DNA of 64,000 nt, taken from assembly GCA_022376925.1 (NCBI GenBank), contig JAIOJX010000031.1, forward strand, positions 137,658,854 to 137,722,853, read 5' to 3'. This document shows positions 54,001 to 58,749 of this stretch, piece by piece. Numbering within the stretch: the first letter of the stretch is position 1; every line of letters begins with the position of its first letter. The notes under the pieces were generated by a model. That model was not told where the DNA came from, did not search any database, and saw only the letters and a list, made by a program, of their open reading frames with translations. This stretch comes from Tragulus kanchil (Eukaryota; Chordata; Mammalia; Artiodactyla; Tragulidae). The position numbers were made by a program, and so were the translations under genes.

Positions 54001-55955
54001 TCTTCCCTGCCTCTCTCCCCCCAAATCTTTCCTCCTGCTTCTTGAAACCACTTCCTAGGTAAACTACTTGCATCCAAGTTTTTCACTCATACTCTTCTTT
54101 TGGGAGAACCCAAGCTAAGATAATATTAATAAGGTGTTCATACTATGCACCTGGTAAATATTTCCCAAAGGGTAACTTTTATGCATTATATTATATAATT
54201 CTAACAGCATTTTAGTGATATAAGTAGTTGAGTAATATCATGATCCCATTTCATAGACAAGAATATCACGGCACAAGAGATTAGAGTACTTGCCCAAAGT
54301 CTTCTATCTGCTAAGTGGTAAAACAAGGAATCAAACCCAAAACTTGCTGCCTCAGGGTCACATAATTCTCTTAAGCAGTATCCCACACTGCCTCTCTACA
54401 AAGCAATTGTGAACTGAGCCAAAGCCAGTAGTTAGAGAGTTCCATCCTGGGGCTAATGATGGTAGCCCATGGCCCCATCTTTCAGCCTTCACCTCTCACC
54501 TTTAAGGTGAACCAAATATATCTTTGGTCCACATAGTCTAGTGCTATATCACCTCACTATAGCGATGTCAGTCAGCCTTGTGCTCCTCAAAGGGCAGGCC
54601 ATAGGGCACTTCTCATGTAGAAAAAGCATACACGCTCAGTTACTCAATCATGTCTGAGTCTTTGCAGCCCCAGAGACCTTAGTGCACACACCGCCCCGCC
54701 CCCGCCCTGCCACACCCCACACCCCACCCTCAGCCACAGGCTCCTCCTTCCATGGGATTCTCCAATCAAGAATACTGGAATGGATTGCCATTTCCTCCTC
54801 CAGAGGATCTTCCTGACTCAGGGATCAAGTCCTCATCTCCTGTGGTTCCTATACTGGTAGGTGAATTCTTTACCTCTGGTAAAAGTCAGCATTTGATAAT
54901 GCTGCAGTTAATATAATGTTAAGAATACATGTATGATAATATAACGCATTATAGTTAAGCATATGAGCTTAGAAATCACACTGCTCAGGTTCCTATTCTG
55001 CAGTTCAAAACAGACCCAATTCTCTCTCTCCATCTGTATCCCAGACCCTTAGAAGGTGACCTTGCAGTTTCTTCATTTAAGGTATCAAGTCTGTTTCTCA
55101 ACAACTTGAATTTGGGCTTACATGTGACTTGATTTGGTCAATAGAATGCAATGAAAGATATGGTGAACCTAATGCAAGCTAGTTTGTTGGAGGTACACAG
55201 CCCAAGAGGTCCACATTCCCCTAGCCTGTCACCACCTGCCCCTCAGAAGCACAGACACCTTGCTGACCAGAAGATGCATAAGAAAATCTGGTCAAGACCA
55301 GATGAATCATCCAGCTAGGTTTAGCTCAAATTGCTGACTCACTCAGTAACTTGAGTGGATAAGCTAAATAAATGATGAAATTGTAAGCTAAACAAAATTG
55401 TAAGCTAAATAAATGATGACTGTTTTAGGCAACTAAGTGCAGAGGCAGCATGTTATTTAACTTCTCTGTACAAATAAATATAATTACAGCACCTCCAGGG
55501 CAGTTGTGAAGAGTGAATAAGATGTTCGTAAAGCACCTGAACAGGTCCTGGCACATGGAAAGCTCTCCTTAAACAATTGCTATTGCCTCCTTTTCACCAA
55601 AGGAAAGGAGGATTCATGAAGTGAATTGTCAATAACTTTAAAAAATGGATGGATGGATGGAAAGACGAATGGACAAGCATATCGAGCAGCAGCATAGGGA
55701 GCAGGGGCAATGTCCACTCTCCTGATAGGCTGGAAATGATTCTTGTAAGTTCTGCCCAGATCTCCCTCCAGAACTCCTCCTGACTTACCTTGCATAGGGT
55801 CGCACTGGGATCATGGTCTTCAGGCTGGGATCATATCTCTCTGCGAATGACCTCCGCTGGCCTCGCCGGTCCAGATCAGAGATAAGGTAGGGGCCATCAC
55901 CCACCATCTTGATGGCAGTCTAGAGCCCTGGGCTGCTAGTCTAGGGAATGTCACT
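1..55955 (-). CDS. ABCC12: ABCC12 (MRP9), 5' part of the gene, spliced, continues beyond the left edge
   Basis: This is an ABC-subfamily-C membrane transporter of the short MRP type, with no extra N-terminal TMD0. Eleven coding exons on the minus strand join without a phase conflict: 55907-55789, 49908-49753 (or 50996-50841), 42006-41859, 41577-41356, 38966-38793, 38397-38250, 23370-23222, 18604-18497 (or 19703-19596), 10614-10354, 4033-3962 and 388-264 (or 1500-1376). They give about 560 residues covering the N-terminus, TMD1, linker, Walker A and Q-loop. The family normally has about 1,350 residues, so the Walker B, second TMD and NBD2 exons lie to the left. The sequence follows human ABCC12, as I remember it, much more closely than its neighbour ABCC11. 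The substrate is not established from sequence. Several exons appear twice because of the tandem duplications described separately; a gene model should use one copy of each. Confidence 0.95.
264..388 (-). CDS. ABCC12: ABCC12 coding exon 11, Q-loop region of NBD1 (left copy)
   Basis: The exon encodes [20 protein letters not shown] then [20 protein letters not shown] and Q, plus the AG of a split arginine. The SQQAWIF stretch is the Q-loop that couples NBD1 to the membrane domain. The acceptor is GCTCCAG and the donor gtaaca. At 125 nt it is not a multiple of three, so using both copies would break the frame. It is the last exon visible; the ABC signature and Walker B exons lie left of the window. 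Confidence 0.92.
389..1375 (-). other. Duplicated intron 10/11 sequence left of exon 11 copy 2
   Basis: Between the two copies of exon 11. It is intron sequence from the end of one unit and the start of the next. No further exon, RNA gene or clear transposon is seen. Confidence 0.7.
1376..1500 (-). CDS. ABCC12: ABCC12 coding exon 11, duplicate copy
   Basis: Identical 125-nt exon with the same splice sites, 1,112 nt to the right of the first, within the tandem duplication whose first unit starts before the window. Only one copy can be used. Confidence 0.85.
1501..3961 (-). other. ABCC12 intron between exons 10 and 11
   Basis: Mostly the two D2 units. A MIR-like piece ('ccctgaggtcactcagctac') is at about 2356 and 3474. 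No other gene. Confidence 0.75.
1560..3794 (+). repeat. Tandem duplication D2 (period 1117)
   Basis: 1560-2676 and 2677-3794 are adjacent, nearly identical direct copies of intron sequence. The first 139 nt also belong to D1, so that piece occurs three times (446, 1560 and 2677). Confidence 0.97.
3962..4033 (-). CDS. ABCC12: ABCC12 coding exon 10, Walker A of NBD1
   Basis: Twenty-four codons, phase 0: [20 protein letters not shown] then [13 protein letters not shown] is an intact Walker A P-loop that binds the ATP phosphates. The acceptor ends CTGATAG and the donor is gtgcgc. This small exon is single copy, just right of the second duplication. Confidence 0.95.
5325..5680 (+). mobile_element. 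Long tRNA-derived SINE of cetartiodactyl type
   Basis: Head GGGCTTTCCTCGTGGCTCA with B box GGTTCGATCCCTGA, then repeated 'gcaactactgagccca' blocks and a 'cccagcacagccaaaaa' end with an AAAT tail. Known from cattle, sheep and whales. Duplicate at 6429-6784. Confidence 0.85.
6429..6784 (+). mobile_element. Long tRNA-derived SINE, D3 duplicate
   Basis: Same insertion as at 5325; the copies differ by a 2-base indel near 'aaaatcc'. Confidence 0.84.
7600..7884 (+). mobile_element. tRNA-derived SINE, short-tail type
   Basis: Body with a Pol III A-box-like GGTGCAGTGGGTAAA, a B box GGTTCAATTCCTGG, a 'ggaggcccaca' block and a long A tail. 'catccatgg' flanks it on both sides (7571 and 7885), consistent with a target-site duplication. 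Confidence 0.85.
8670..8907 (+). mobile_element. MIR SINE (left copy)
   Basis: Order of blocks matches MIR: 'agctgtgtgacttgg', 'tgcctctggttcctcagt', 'gtaaagtgggg', 'catgcctggtaaat'. Duplicate at 9772-10009. Confidence 0.8.
9252..9509 (-). pseudogene. ABCC12: Truncated duplicate of ABCC12 exon 9
   Basis: Identical to exon 9 over its last 258 nt. A duplication junction at 9509/9514 removes the first bases and the splice acceptor, replacing them with the start of the next unit after 4 extra bases. It cannot be spliced in as it stands. Confidence 0.88.
9772..10009 (+). mobile_element. MIR SINE, D4 duplicate
   Basis: Same old element as at 8670. Confidence 0.78.
10354..10614 (-). CDS. ABCC12: ABCC12 coding exon 9, TMD1-NBD1 linker (complete copy)
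   Basis: Eighty-seven codons, phase 0 at both ends, starting [20 protein letters not shown], then [15 protein letters not shown], a lysine-rich variable linker (about [15 protein letters not shown]), and ending [12 protein letters not shown] just before Walker A. NATLTWE is the A-loop strand of NBD1. The acceptor is CTTAG at 10619-10615 and the donor gtgggt. The copy at 9252-9509 lacks the acceptor and first bases, so this is the one to use. The segment between the lysine-rich part and EEQ looks a few residues shorter than human as I remember it. Confidence 0.93.
11643..12014 (-). mobile_element. tRNA-derived SINE, extended-tail type, with apparent 3' transduction
   Basis: Antisense copy. 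A 15-bp target-site duplication, gacttagaggctttg, is at 11628-11642 and 12015-12029. It has the C-rich tail block, then an A run, then about 31 nt of unrelated sequence (11666-11696), then a second A run. Confidence 0.9.
12300..12525 (-). mobile_element. Bov-tA-like SINE
   Basis: Antisense: 'ctttgcaaccca', 'ggactgtagcc', 'tccatgggat', 'caggcaagaa' and 'ttctttaccact' blocks in order, as in ruminant Bov-tA. Confidence 0.85.
13656..15716 (+). repeat. Tandem duplication D5 (period 1029)
   Basis: 13656-14684 is repeated at 14685-15716 inside an antisense L1. A single-T indel separates the copies near the end. Confidence 0.97.
16028..16243 (-). mobile_element. Bov-tA-like SINE inside antisense L1 (left copy)
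   Basis: Antisense Bov-tA blocks from 'tgcatgctcagtcactcag' to 'ctgggaagcccc'. The L1 resumes on both sides with a ttttaat flank. Duplicate at 17163-17378. Confidence 0.85.
16556..16709 (+). mobile_element. tRNA-derived SINE, cut by duplication junction
   Basis: 5' half of the same insertion as at 17691; it stops at the D6 junction. Confidence 0.88.
16710..17520 (-). mobile_element. L1 LINE, D6 duplicate part
   Basis: Repeats 15574-16380, including the Bov-tA insertion. Confidence 0.83.
17163..17378 (-). mobile_element. Bov-tA-like SINE, D6 duplicate
   Basis: Same insertion as at 16028. Confidence 0.83.
17691..18020 (+). mobile_element. tRNA-derived SINE, extended-tail type, complete
   Basis: Starts GGGCTTCCCC, with B box GGTTCGATCCCTGG and a C-rich tail. 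Target-site duplication aagaacatgatttcc at 17676-17690 and 18021-18035. Confidence 0.92.
18196..18418 (-). mobile_element. Bov-tA-like SINE (left copy)
   Basis: Antisense blocks 'gtccaagtctttgcaaccca', 'tccatgggattctccaggca' and 'ttctttaccactagtgctac'. It lies just left of exon 8. Confidence 0.85.
18497..18604 (-). CDS. ABCC12: ABCC12 coding exon 8, last TMD1 helices (left copy)
   Basis: Thirty-six codons, phase 0 at both ends: [20 protein letters not shown] then [16 protein letters not shown]. It covers the end of TMD1 and the A-E-A-x-V-S-L-R-R motif that leads into the nucleotide-binding domain. The acceptor is TTCTTCAG. The donor, gtataa, is weak but usable. An identical copy lies 1,099 nt to the right. 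Both are in phase, so including both would add 36 residues silently. Confidence 0.9.
19308..19518 (-). mobile_element. Bov-tA-like SINE, D7 duplicate
   Basis: Same element as at 18196; its left end is altered by junction sequence. Confidence 0.82.
19596..19703 (-). CDS. ABCC12: ABCC12 coding exon 8, duplicate copy
   Basis: Same 108-nt exon, with the same acceptor and gtataa donor, in the second unit of the duplication 18216-19266 / 19315-20364. It should be counted once with the copy at 18497-18604. Confidence 0.82.
19999..22286 (+). repeat. Tandem duplication D8 (period 1149)
   Basis: 19999-21137 is repeated at 21148-22286. Because D7 covers its first part, about 365 nt occurs three times (from 18900, 19999 and 21148). 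Confidence 0.96.
22640..22870 (-). mobile_element. MIR-like old SINE
   Basis: Antisense-type blocks 'cccacttacagataataaag' and 'gagtcaggatttaaac', as in MIR elements. Confidence 0.6.
23222..23370 (-). CDS. ABCC12: ABCC12 coding exon 7, TMD1 helices
   Basis: Two bases complete a split glycine codon, then 49 codons: [20 protein letters not shown] through [14 protein letters not shown] to LRRKLTAPG. It contains one membrane helix after the basic RKRERK segment. The acceptor ends TTTAATAG and the donor is gtaagc (23221-23216). This copy keeps the frame and both splice sites. The second copy at 24319-24460 has lost both frame and donor, so this one is authentic. Confidence 0.92.
23228..25411 (+). 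repeat. Tandem duplication D9 (period 1091-1093)
   Basis: 23228-24318 is repeated at 24319-25411. Indels: one C (23354 region) and a CT dinucleotide (24294 versus about 25373). It damages the right copy of exon 7. Confidence 0.96.
24319..24460 (-). pseudogene. ABCC12: Broken duplicate of ABCC12 exon 7
   Basis: Near-identical copy of exon 7 in the second unit of the duplication that begins at 23228. The junction removes the last bases of the exon and the GT donor. A one-base deletion in a C run (about 24446) shifts the frame after the basic segment. This looks like assembly redundancy plus a base error, not a real decayed exon. Confidence 0.85.
25453..25558 (+). mobile_element. tRNA-derived SINE, 5' half only
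   Basis: About the first 105 nt of the same SINE, ending abruptly where L1 sequence begins. No tail or flanking repeat is seen. Confidence 0.8.
25790..26054 (+). mobile_element. tRNA-derived SINE, short-tail type, inside L1
   Basis: Inserted in L1 ORF1-like sequence with target-site duplication aaatactatggaaag at 25775-25789 and 26055-26069, so it is younger than the L1. Confidence 0.92.
26406..28530 (+). repeat. Tandem duplication D10 (period 1086)
   Basis: 26406-27443 is repeated at 27492-28530 within a sense L1. The end of the left unit (27444-27490) is a degraded version of the true continuation at 28531-28590. Confidence 0.95.
28544..30822 (+). repeat. Tandem duplication D11 (period 1138)
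   Basis: 28544-29681 is repeated at 29682-30822 within L1 ORF2. Small indels near the end of the unit. Confidence 0.96.
29381..31540 (+). mobile_element. Same L1: D11 repeat, ORF2 C-terminal end and 3' UTR
   Basis: At about 29383 and again about 30523 the sequence jumps from the start of the reverse transcriptase domain ([17 protein letters not shown]) straight to the ORF2 C-terminal part ([16 protein letters not shown], then [20 protein letters not shown]). A 3' end with 'acaatggagtacttctcagc', a G-rich stretch and an A-rich tail follows. Confidence 0.85.
31553..31754 (-). mobile_element. Bov-tA-like SINE in L1 3' end (left copy)
   Basis: Antisense Bov-tA blocks ending 'taagccaccagc'. L1 3' UTR lies on both sides, with 'caatgga' in both flanks. 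Duplicate at 32638-32839. Confidence 0.85.
31755..33012 (+). mobile_element. L1 3' UTR ends (two D12 copies)
   Basis: 'tttactgtatagggtatgaa', 'tattcaatatcttataacaa' and 'gcaacattgtaaatcaac' are ruminant L1 3'-terminal blocks. They occur at 31760-31930, 32845-33010 and again at 33950-34117. Confidence 0.78.
32638..32839 (-). mobile_element. Bov-tA-like SINE, D12 duplicate
   Basis: Same insertion as at 31553. Confidence 0.83.
33013..33214 (-). mobile_element. Bov-tA-like SINE (second locus, left copy)
   Basis: Antisense 'agtcacttcagtcgtgtctg' start through 'ttctttaccactagcaccac'. Follows the L1 3' end directly. Duplicate at 34118-34318; a stub of its start is also at 31936-31954. Confidence 0.85.
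34118..34318 (-). mobile_element. Bov-tA-like SINE, D13 duplicate
   Basis: Same insertion as at 33013. Confidence 0.83.
34856..37038 (+). repeat. Tandem duplication D14 (period 1088)
   Basis: 34856-35943 is repeated at 35944-37038. The A run near the end is 7 long in one copy (about 35905) and 13 in the other (about 36993). Confidence 0.97.
35350..37260 (+). repeat. Old interspersed repeat, family not named (doubled by D14)
   Basis: Blocks 'tgcctactatgtttcagggg', 'aacacagcggtaaagaaggt', 'gaagccactaaagatttttc' and 'gggatctgattgac' form a diverged unit. Related but separate copies seem to lie at 4525-4740, 11010-11520 and 45310-45600 (with D17 copy to about 46800). Confidence 0.5.
38250..38397 (-). 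CDS. ABCC12: ABCC12 coding exon 6, intracellular loop of TMD1
   Basis: Forty-nine codons plus one base: [20 protein letters not shown], then [20 protein letters not shown], then EKSFTNTIR. The '[18 protein letters not shown]' stretch is the hallmark second intracellular loop of ABCC proteins, which couples the membrane domain to the nucleotide-binding domain. The acceptor is TGATTTCAG and the donor gtagga. The split codon at the next junction gives glycine where I remember aspartate in human. Confidence 0.94.
38793..38966 (-). CDS. ABCC12: ABCC12 coding exon 5, TMD1 helices
   Basis: Fifty-eight codons, phase 0 at both ends: [20 protein letters not shown] through helices with [18 protein letters not shown], ending [15 protein letters not shown] is the conserved intracellular-loop motif of MRPs. 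The acceptor is CTTTCTAG and the donor gtaata. Single copy, outside the duplicated blocks. Confidence 0.94.
38967..41355 (-). other. ABCC12 intron between exons 4 and 5
   Basis: Almost all is D15. No recognised transposon; the sequence looks unique apart from the duplication. The stub of exon 4 at 40276-40282 is its only coding trace. Confidence 0.7.
39206..41358 (+). repeat. Tandem duplication D15 (period 1072-1077)
   Basis: 39206-40282 is repeated at 40283-41358, with several small indels. The left unit ends with a damaged stub of exon 4 and its donor. Confidence 0.96.
41356..41577 (-). CDS. ABCC12: ABCC12 coding exon 4, TMD1 helices
   Basis: Seventy-four codons, phase 0 at both ends, from [10 protein letters not shown] through [17 protein letters not shown] to [10 protein letters not shown]. 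The donor is gtaagt and the acceptor TTTTACAG. The exon covers membrane helix 2 and the first coupling region. Compared with human ABCC12 from memory, the stretch between QQT and GLC is about four residues shorter, as if 12 nt were missing in frame. The last few exon bases also appear as a damaged vestige at about 40276-40282, where a duplication ends. The copy here is complete. Confidence 0.92.
41859..42006 (-). CDS. ABCC12: ABCC12 coding exon 3, start of TMD1
   Basis: One base completes the arginine split with exon 2, then 49 codons run from [10 protein letters not shown] through [10 protein letters not shown] to CIIMAAIGP. The WDEE box and the charged stretch precede the first membrane helix, which begins around [19 protein letters not shown]. 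The acceptor ends ...CAACACAG (42014-42007) and the donor is gtgagt (41858-41853). It is single copy and lies between duplications. Confidence 0.93.
42690..43227 (+). mobile_element. 5'-truncated L1 3' end (left copy)
   Basis: ORF2 tail ('RTWKQP'-like, 'KDTLVHIYN') and 3' UTR with a G-rich stretch and A-rich end. Flanked by taatgtgctggaatc and taatgtgcttgaatc, a target-site duplication with one mismatch. Duplicate at 43783-44320. Confidence 0.87.
43783..44320 (+). mobile_element. 5'-truncated L1 3' end, D16 duplicate
   Basis: Same insertion as at 42690. Confidence 0.85.
44617..44857 (-). mobile_element. Short L1 3'-end insertion (left copy)
   Basis: Antisense L1 3' UTR with A-rich end on the left. 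'agaaaccaat' lies on both sides (about 44605 and 44845). Duplicate at 45732-45974. Confidence 0.8.
44933..45293 (+). mobile_element. Solo LTR of an endogenous retrovirus (left copy)
   Basis: About 360 nt starting TG and ending CA, with a TATA box 'tataaaag' (about 45121) and an R/U5-like end 'cctcaacacctcgtctctca'. The usual polyadenylation signal is altered (aacaaagc). No gag, pol or env sequence is present. Target-site repeats are unclear. Duplicate at 46048-46409. Confidence 0.62.
45732..45974 (-). mobile_element. Short L1 3'-end insertion, D17 duplicate
   Basis: Same insertion as at 44617, with small indels in the C-rich part. Confidence 0.78.
46048..46409 (+). mobile_element. Solo LTR, D17 duplicate
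   Basis: Same element as at 44933. Confidence 0.6.
47071..47310 (+). mobile_element. tRNA-derived SINE
   Basis: Full body with B box, 'ggaggcccacac' block and a short, poor A-rich end. No clear target-site duplication. Confidence 0.82.
47614..49761 (+). repeat. Tandem duplication D18 (period 1074)
   Basis: 47614-48687 is repeated at 48688-49761. The left unit ends with a few bases of exon 2 after its donor, so a stub of exon 2 lies at 48681-48690. Confidence 0.96.
48125..48240 (+). mobile_element. L1 3' terminal fragment (left copy)
   Basis: 'gaatcactttgctgtaatac', 'ctgaaactaacacc' and 'ctctaatataaaataaaaa', an L1 3' end. Duplicate at 49200-49315. Confidence 0.75.
49753..49908 (-). CDS. 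ABCC12: ABCC12 coding exon 2 (copy nearer exon 3)
   Basis: The exon encodes [20 protein letters not shown] and continues to SSDTNAK, the conserved segment just before TMD1 in MRP-type transporters. It opens with one base completing the split arginine and closes with the AG of another. It is 156 nt, flanked by a CTTTCAG acceptor and a gtaccc donor. An identical exon with both splice sites lies 1,088 nt to the right. The length is a multiple of three and the end phases match, so a gene predictor using both copies would add 52 residues without a frameshift. Only one copy is expected to be real. Confidence 0.9.
50671..50787 (+). mobile_element. Bov-tA-like SINE, cut by duplication junction
   Basis: Sense strand 'tttcctggtggcactattgg' to 'acccattccagta', then the D19 junction. 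The full copy is at 51759. Confidence 0.82.
50841..50996 (-). CDS. ABCC12: ABCC12 coding exon 2, duplicate copy nearer exon 1
   Basis: Same 156-nt exon as at 49753-49908, with intact acceptor and donor. It lies in the second unit of the tandem duplication 49743-50787 / 50831-51875. The sequence alone does not say which unit should be kept, because flanks are shared on both sides apart from the junction. It should be counted once in any protein model. Confidence 0.85.
51759..51960 (+). mobile_element. Bov-tA-like SINE, complete
   Basis: Sense copy running on through 'agtcttgcctgggaaatccc' and 'gaggagcctggtcagctat' to 'gacttaacaactaaa'. Confidence 0.84.
52378..52713 (+). mobile_element. tRNA-derived SINE, extended-tail type
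   Basis: Complete element with a C-rich tail and an (AAAT)n end. Flanked by variants of aagaaaaaagcctt. An exact duplicate is at 53513-53848 (D20). Confidence 0.9.
53513..53848 (+). mobile_element. tRNA-derived SINE, D20 duplicate of 52378-52713
   Basis: Same insertion and same flanks as the left copy, so it is not an independent transposition. Confidence 0.88.
54170..54400 (-). mobile_element. MIR-like old SINE
   Basis: 'atcccatttcatagacaaga', 'cttgcccaaagtc' and 'ggaatcaaaccc' in MIR order, antisense. Confidence 0.7.
54632..54882 (-). mobile_element. Bov-tA-like SINE with C-rich insert
   Basis: Antisense Bov-tA blocks interrupted by about 45 nt of C-rich simple sequence (about 54688-54735) between the 'agagacctta' and 'caggctcctcc' blocks. 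Confidence 0.8.
55440..55590 (+). mobile_element. MIR 3' part
   Basis: 'cacctccagggcagttgtga', 'aaagcacctgaacaggtcct' and 'ggcacatggaaagctc' match the MIR tail. Lies 200 nt left of exon 1. Confidence 0.65.
55789..55955 (-). CDS. ABCC12: ABCC12 coding exon 1, start codon and N-terminus
   Basis: The ATG is at 55907-55905 in a strong context (A at -3, G at +4). An in-frame TAG lies five codons upstream, which supports this start. The exon encodes [16 protein letters not shown] and continues to RPYA. It ends with the AG of a split arginine codon before a gtaagt donor (55788-55783). A CTGCTGCAG acceptor at 55964-55956 suggests the exon begins at 55955 with 48 nt of 5' UTR, so an upstream noncoding exon should exist; I could not identify it. 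The encoded part is the cytosolic N-terminus, with the conserved '[14 protein letters not shown]' stretch. Only one copy of this exon is in the window. Confidence 0.93.
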
Positions 55956-55964
55956 CTGCAGCAG
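55908..55964 (-). promoter_or_regulatory. ABCC12 5' leader end and splice acceptor
   Basis: Reading leftwards on the minus strand there is a pyrimidine-rich stretch ending CTGCTGCAG, then 48 nt of leader with an in-frame stop (TAG) shortly before the ATG, then the AAGATGG start context. No TATA box or CpG-rich promoter is seen nearby, so transcription probably starts at an exon further right. Confidence 0.55.
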
Positions 55965-57050
55965 AAAGATGAGATGAGGACACTCTGGAATGGGGTTAGG
56001 CAGCCCTTACTCCACCCAAACCAGCTCCCTTGCTCTGACGATTTGGACTTGGTTTCACCAATCAACCCTCCACACTACTGGGGAGTTTGGCCAGAGACCC
56101 CACAACTCCCTCAACTCCACTAGGAGCCTTCCTTATCAGCAAAGACATTCTCTTCCTCTTCTTTCCTATTTTGGGTTGACTGGAAGCAGAAAAGTCTATT
56201 GCAGGTTTTCTACCAGGAGCTAGTCAAGCCTAAGTACCAGCCCAGCAAGAGAACCCAAAGACGGTATGCTTGCTGCTGTAATGTGACCCAGATGAAGTTT
56301 GTGACACATATAAACCCCCTTTCTCCCTAATTCTTTCAGATACCCACATTCCCATGTTCTCATACCCAAGGATCAGAGAACTTCAAAGAGATGACCTCTC
56401 TGGAACAGGCACATCTGACCAAGCCCACCCCCTCCATTCCTACTTCTATGACCACTGCCCTAAATGGAAAGGAAAGATCCAGGTAGAGAGGACACTTTGG
56501 GGAATGTCTGTCCAGTCCACAAACCAATCACCCCATTTATCAACCTAACTAAAAGAGAAGGTTCCTGAAGGTTTTCTATGCCTAGTTCCAGTTACTTCCT
56601 GGTACACAGCTCTATTCTAGCCCTAGAGTTTCATTACATTTTGTCCCCCATATTCTAGCAAATAAATCTTTTTTAACCTAAACTGTCCCAAGTTGGTTTC
56701 TGTCACTAGCAACCAGAAACCTCACTATTATAAATACGTGGATTCCATCTTATGAATTCTCTCTGCAATTTTCCATGGCTAGAAACATAAAGTTAACCAA
56801 TTCCCACTGAGGCTTTAATGACTGATAAACCTATGGCATTTCAGAGTTGGAAGTATCCACAAATGCAATCTTTTACAATCTTATTGTACAGAAGAAATAG
56901 AGGCCCAGAGAAGGGAAAGGACTTACTCAAGAGTATACAGAGTAGCAACATCAGATTTATGGCTAAGACATACCTCATTATGCTTCCCAGCCTCCTGTTA
57001 AACAAAAGCAATTCTATAGGTGAATTCTTATACTGATAAATACTTACATT
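55965..57050. other. 5' flank or leader intron of ABCC12, mostly unique
   Basis: About 1.1 kb with no recognised gene. A MIR-like piece lies near 56840-56960 ('agaggcccagagaaggg'). A leader exon and promoter might lie here or further right, but I see no TATA box or CpG cluster to place them. Confidence 0.55.
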
Positions 57051-57880
57051 AAGAAAAAAGAATGATCTCAAATAAACAATCCAACTTCACACCTCAAGGA
57101 ACAAACTAAATTTAGCAAAGCAGAATGAAGGAAATAGGTATCAGAGAAGGAATAACTGAAATACAATATTGGAAAACAATAGAAAGGACCAAGAAGCCAA
57201 AAGTTTGGGGTTCTTTAAAGATAAAATTGACAAAAATTAAACTAGTCTAAGAAAAAAAGAAATGAGGAAAAGAAAGAGTAGGCAGGGGGCTTCCCTGGTG
57301 GTCCAGTGGGTAAGGACACCACCTTGCAGTGCAAAGGGTGCTGGTTCGATCCCTGGCCTGGGAAGATCCCACGTGCCGTGGAGCGGCTGGACCGATGTGT
57401 CCAATTACCGAGCCGGAGCTCTGGAGCGCATGTGCCCAGAACCGGCGCTCTGCGACAACAGAGGCCACCGCGACAGGAGGCCCACACAGGCCAAAGAACA
57501 AAGATAGATGAAAATGGGCAAATGAAAGACCAATAGAAGTGGCCCGCCTGCTCCCCTCCCTCCCCACCCCACCCCCACCAAAATAAATAAATAAATAAAT
57601 AAATCTTTTAAAAAAGAAAAAGAAAGAGTAGGCAGAAATTCAAAGGATTAAGCTATGAACAATTATATACCAACGAATTGTATAAAAGAACATGGAGAAA
57701 GACCAATAAAAGTGACCAAAAATTAAAAAAAAAAAAAAAACACATGAACATCTCAATGGATACAGAAAAAGCTTTTGACAAAATTCACTTATGATCAAAA
57801 ACTTAAGCTTTCCTTTTTTGGTAAGTGGCCTGAGATGGCCTTTAAAAATAGCTTGCTATTCACTTGACCCAGAAAATCTC
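57050..57880 (+). mobile_element. L1 ORF2 fragments with SINE insertion
   Basis: Blocks 'ttggggttctttaaagataa' and 'gaacaattatataccaacga' flank the SINE. After a 45-nt SINE-tail remnant (57698-57742), 'acagaaaaagcttttgacaa' from the reverse transcriptase region follows. Repeated at 58264-59015 by D21. Confidence 0.8.
57286..57617 (+). mobile_element. tRNA-derived SINE, extended-tail type, inside L1
   Basis: Complete, with an 18-bp target-site duplication ending gagtaggcag at 57268-57285 and 57618-57635. Inserted into an L1 ORF2 fragment. Confidence 0.92.
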
Positions 57881-58263
57881 ACAGTTCAATTCAGTTCAGT
57901 CCTTTGGTCATATACAACTCTTTGCAACCCATGGACTGCTGCAAGCCAGGCTTCCCTGTCCTTTATCATCTCCTGGAACTTGTTCAAACTCATTTAGTCA
58001 GTGGTGCCATCCAACCAGCTCATCCTCTGCCATCCCCTTCTGCTTCTGCCTTCTATTTTCCCCAGCATCTGGATCTTTTACAATGAGTCGGCTCTTCATA
58101 TCAGGTGGCCAAAGTATTGGAGCTTCAGCTTCATCATCAGTCCTTCAATGAATATTCAGGGCTGAGTTATTTAGGATTGACTGGTTTGATCTTGCAATCT
58201 AAGAGACTCTCAAGAGTCTTCTGCAACACCATCAAAGGGATCAATTCTTTGTTTCAGCCTTTT
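57880..58263 (-). mobile_element. BovB (RTE) LINE 3' part (left copy)
   Basis: 'cagttcaattcagttcagtc', 'actctttgcaaccca', 'gtggccaaagtattggagct' and 'agagactctcaagagtcttc' are BovB blocks in antisense. Cut at the D21 junction. Confidence 0.88.
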
Positions 58264-58417
58264 AAATAGGTATCAGAGAAGGAATAACTGAAATACAATA
58301 TTGGAAAACAATAGAAAGGACCAAGAAGCCAAAAGTTTGGGGTTCTTTAAAGATAAAATTGACAAAAATTAAACTAGTCTAAGAAAAAAAGAAATGAGGA
58401 AAAGAAAGAGTAGGCAG

Positions 58418-58749
58418 GGGGCTTCCCTGGTGGTCCAGTGGGTAAGGACACCACCTTGCAGTGCAAAGGGTGCTGGTTCGATCCCTGGCCTGGGAAGATC
58501 CCACGTGCCGTGGAGCGGCTGGACCGATGTGTCCAATTACCGAGCCGGAGCTCTGGAGCGCATGTGCCCAGAACCGGCGCTCTGCGACAACAGAGGCCAC
58601 CGCGACAGGAGGCCCACACAGGCCAAAGAACAAAGATAGATGAAAATGGGCAAATGAAAGACCAATAGAAGTGGCCCGCCTGCTCCCCTCCCTCCCCACC
58701 CCACCCCCACCAAAATAAATAAATAAATAAATAAATCTTTTAAAAAAGA
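58418..58749 (+). mobile_element. tRNA-derived SINE, D21 duplicate of 57286-57617
   Basis: Same insertion with the same target-site duplication, carried by the tandem duplication. Confidence 0.9.

Larger units (their letters stand above)
51884..54143 (+). repeat. Tandem duplication D20 (period 1135)
   Basis: 51884-53008 is repeated at 53019-54143, with about 10 filler bases. Each unit contains a complete SINE. Confidence 0.97.
50997..55788 (-). other. ABCC12 intron 1
   Basis: Right part of D19, D20 with the SINE, a MIR near 54170, a Bov-tA with C-rich insert at 54632, a MIR tail at 55440 and a short (GGAT)n run at about 55648. No exon. Confidence 0.75.

Noticed and set aside
54688..54735. 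A CpG island or G-quadruplex promoter
   Set aside because: The C-rich run is very short, lies within a SINE, and has no neighbouring CpG enrichment.
264..55907. ABCC11 as the identity of the transporter
   Set aside because: Exon 11 ([20 protein letters not shown]) and exons 2-7 follow ABCC12. ABCC11 differs in this region as I remember it. An alignment to both would settle it.
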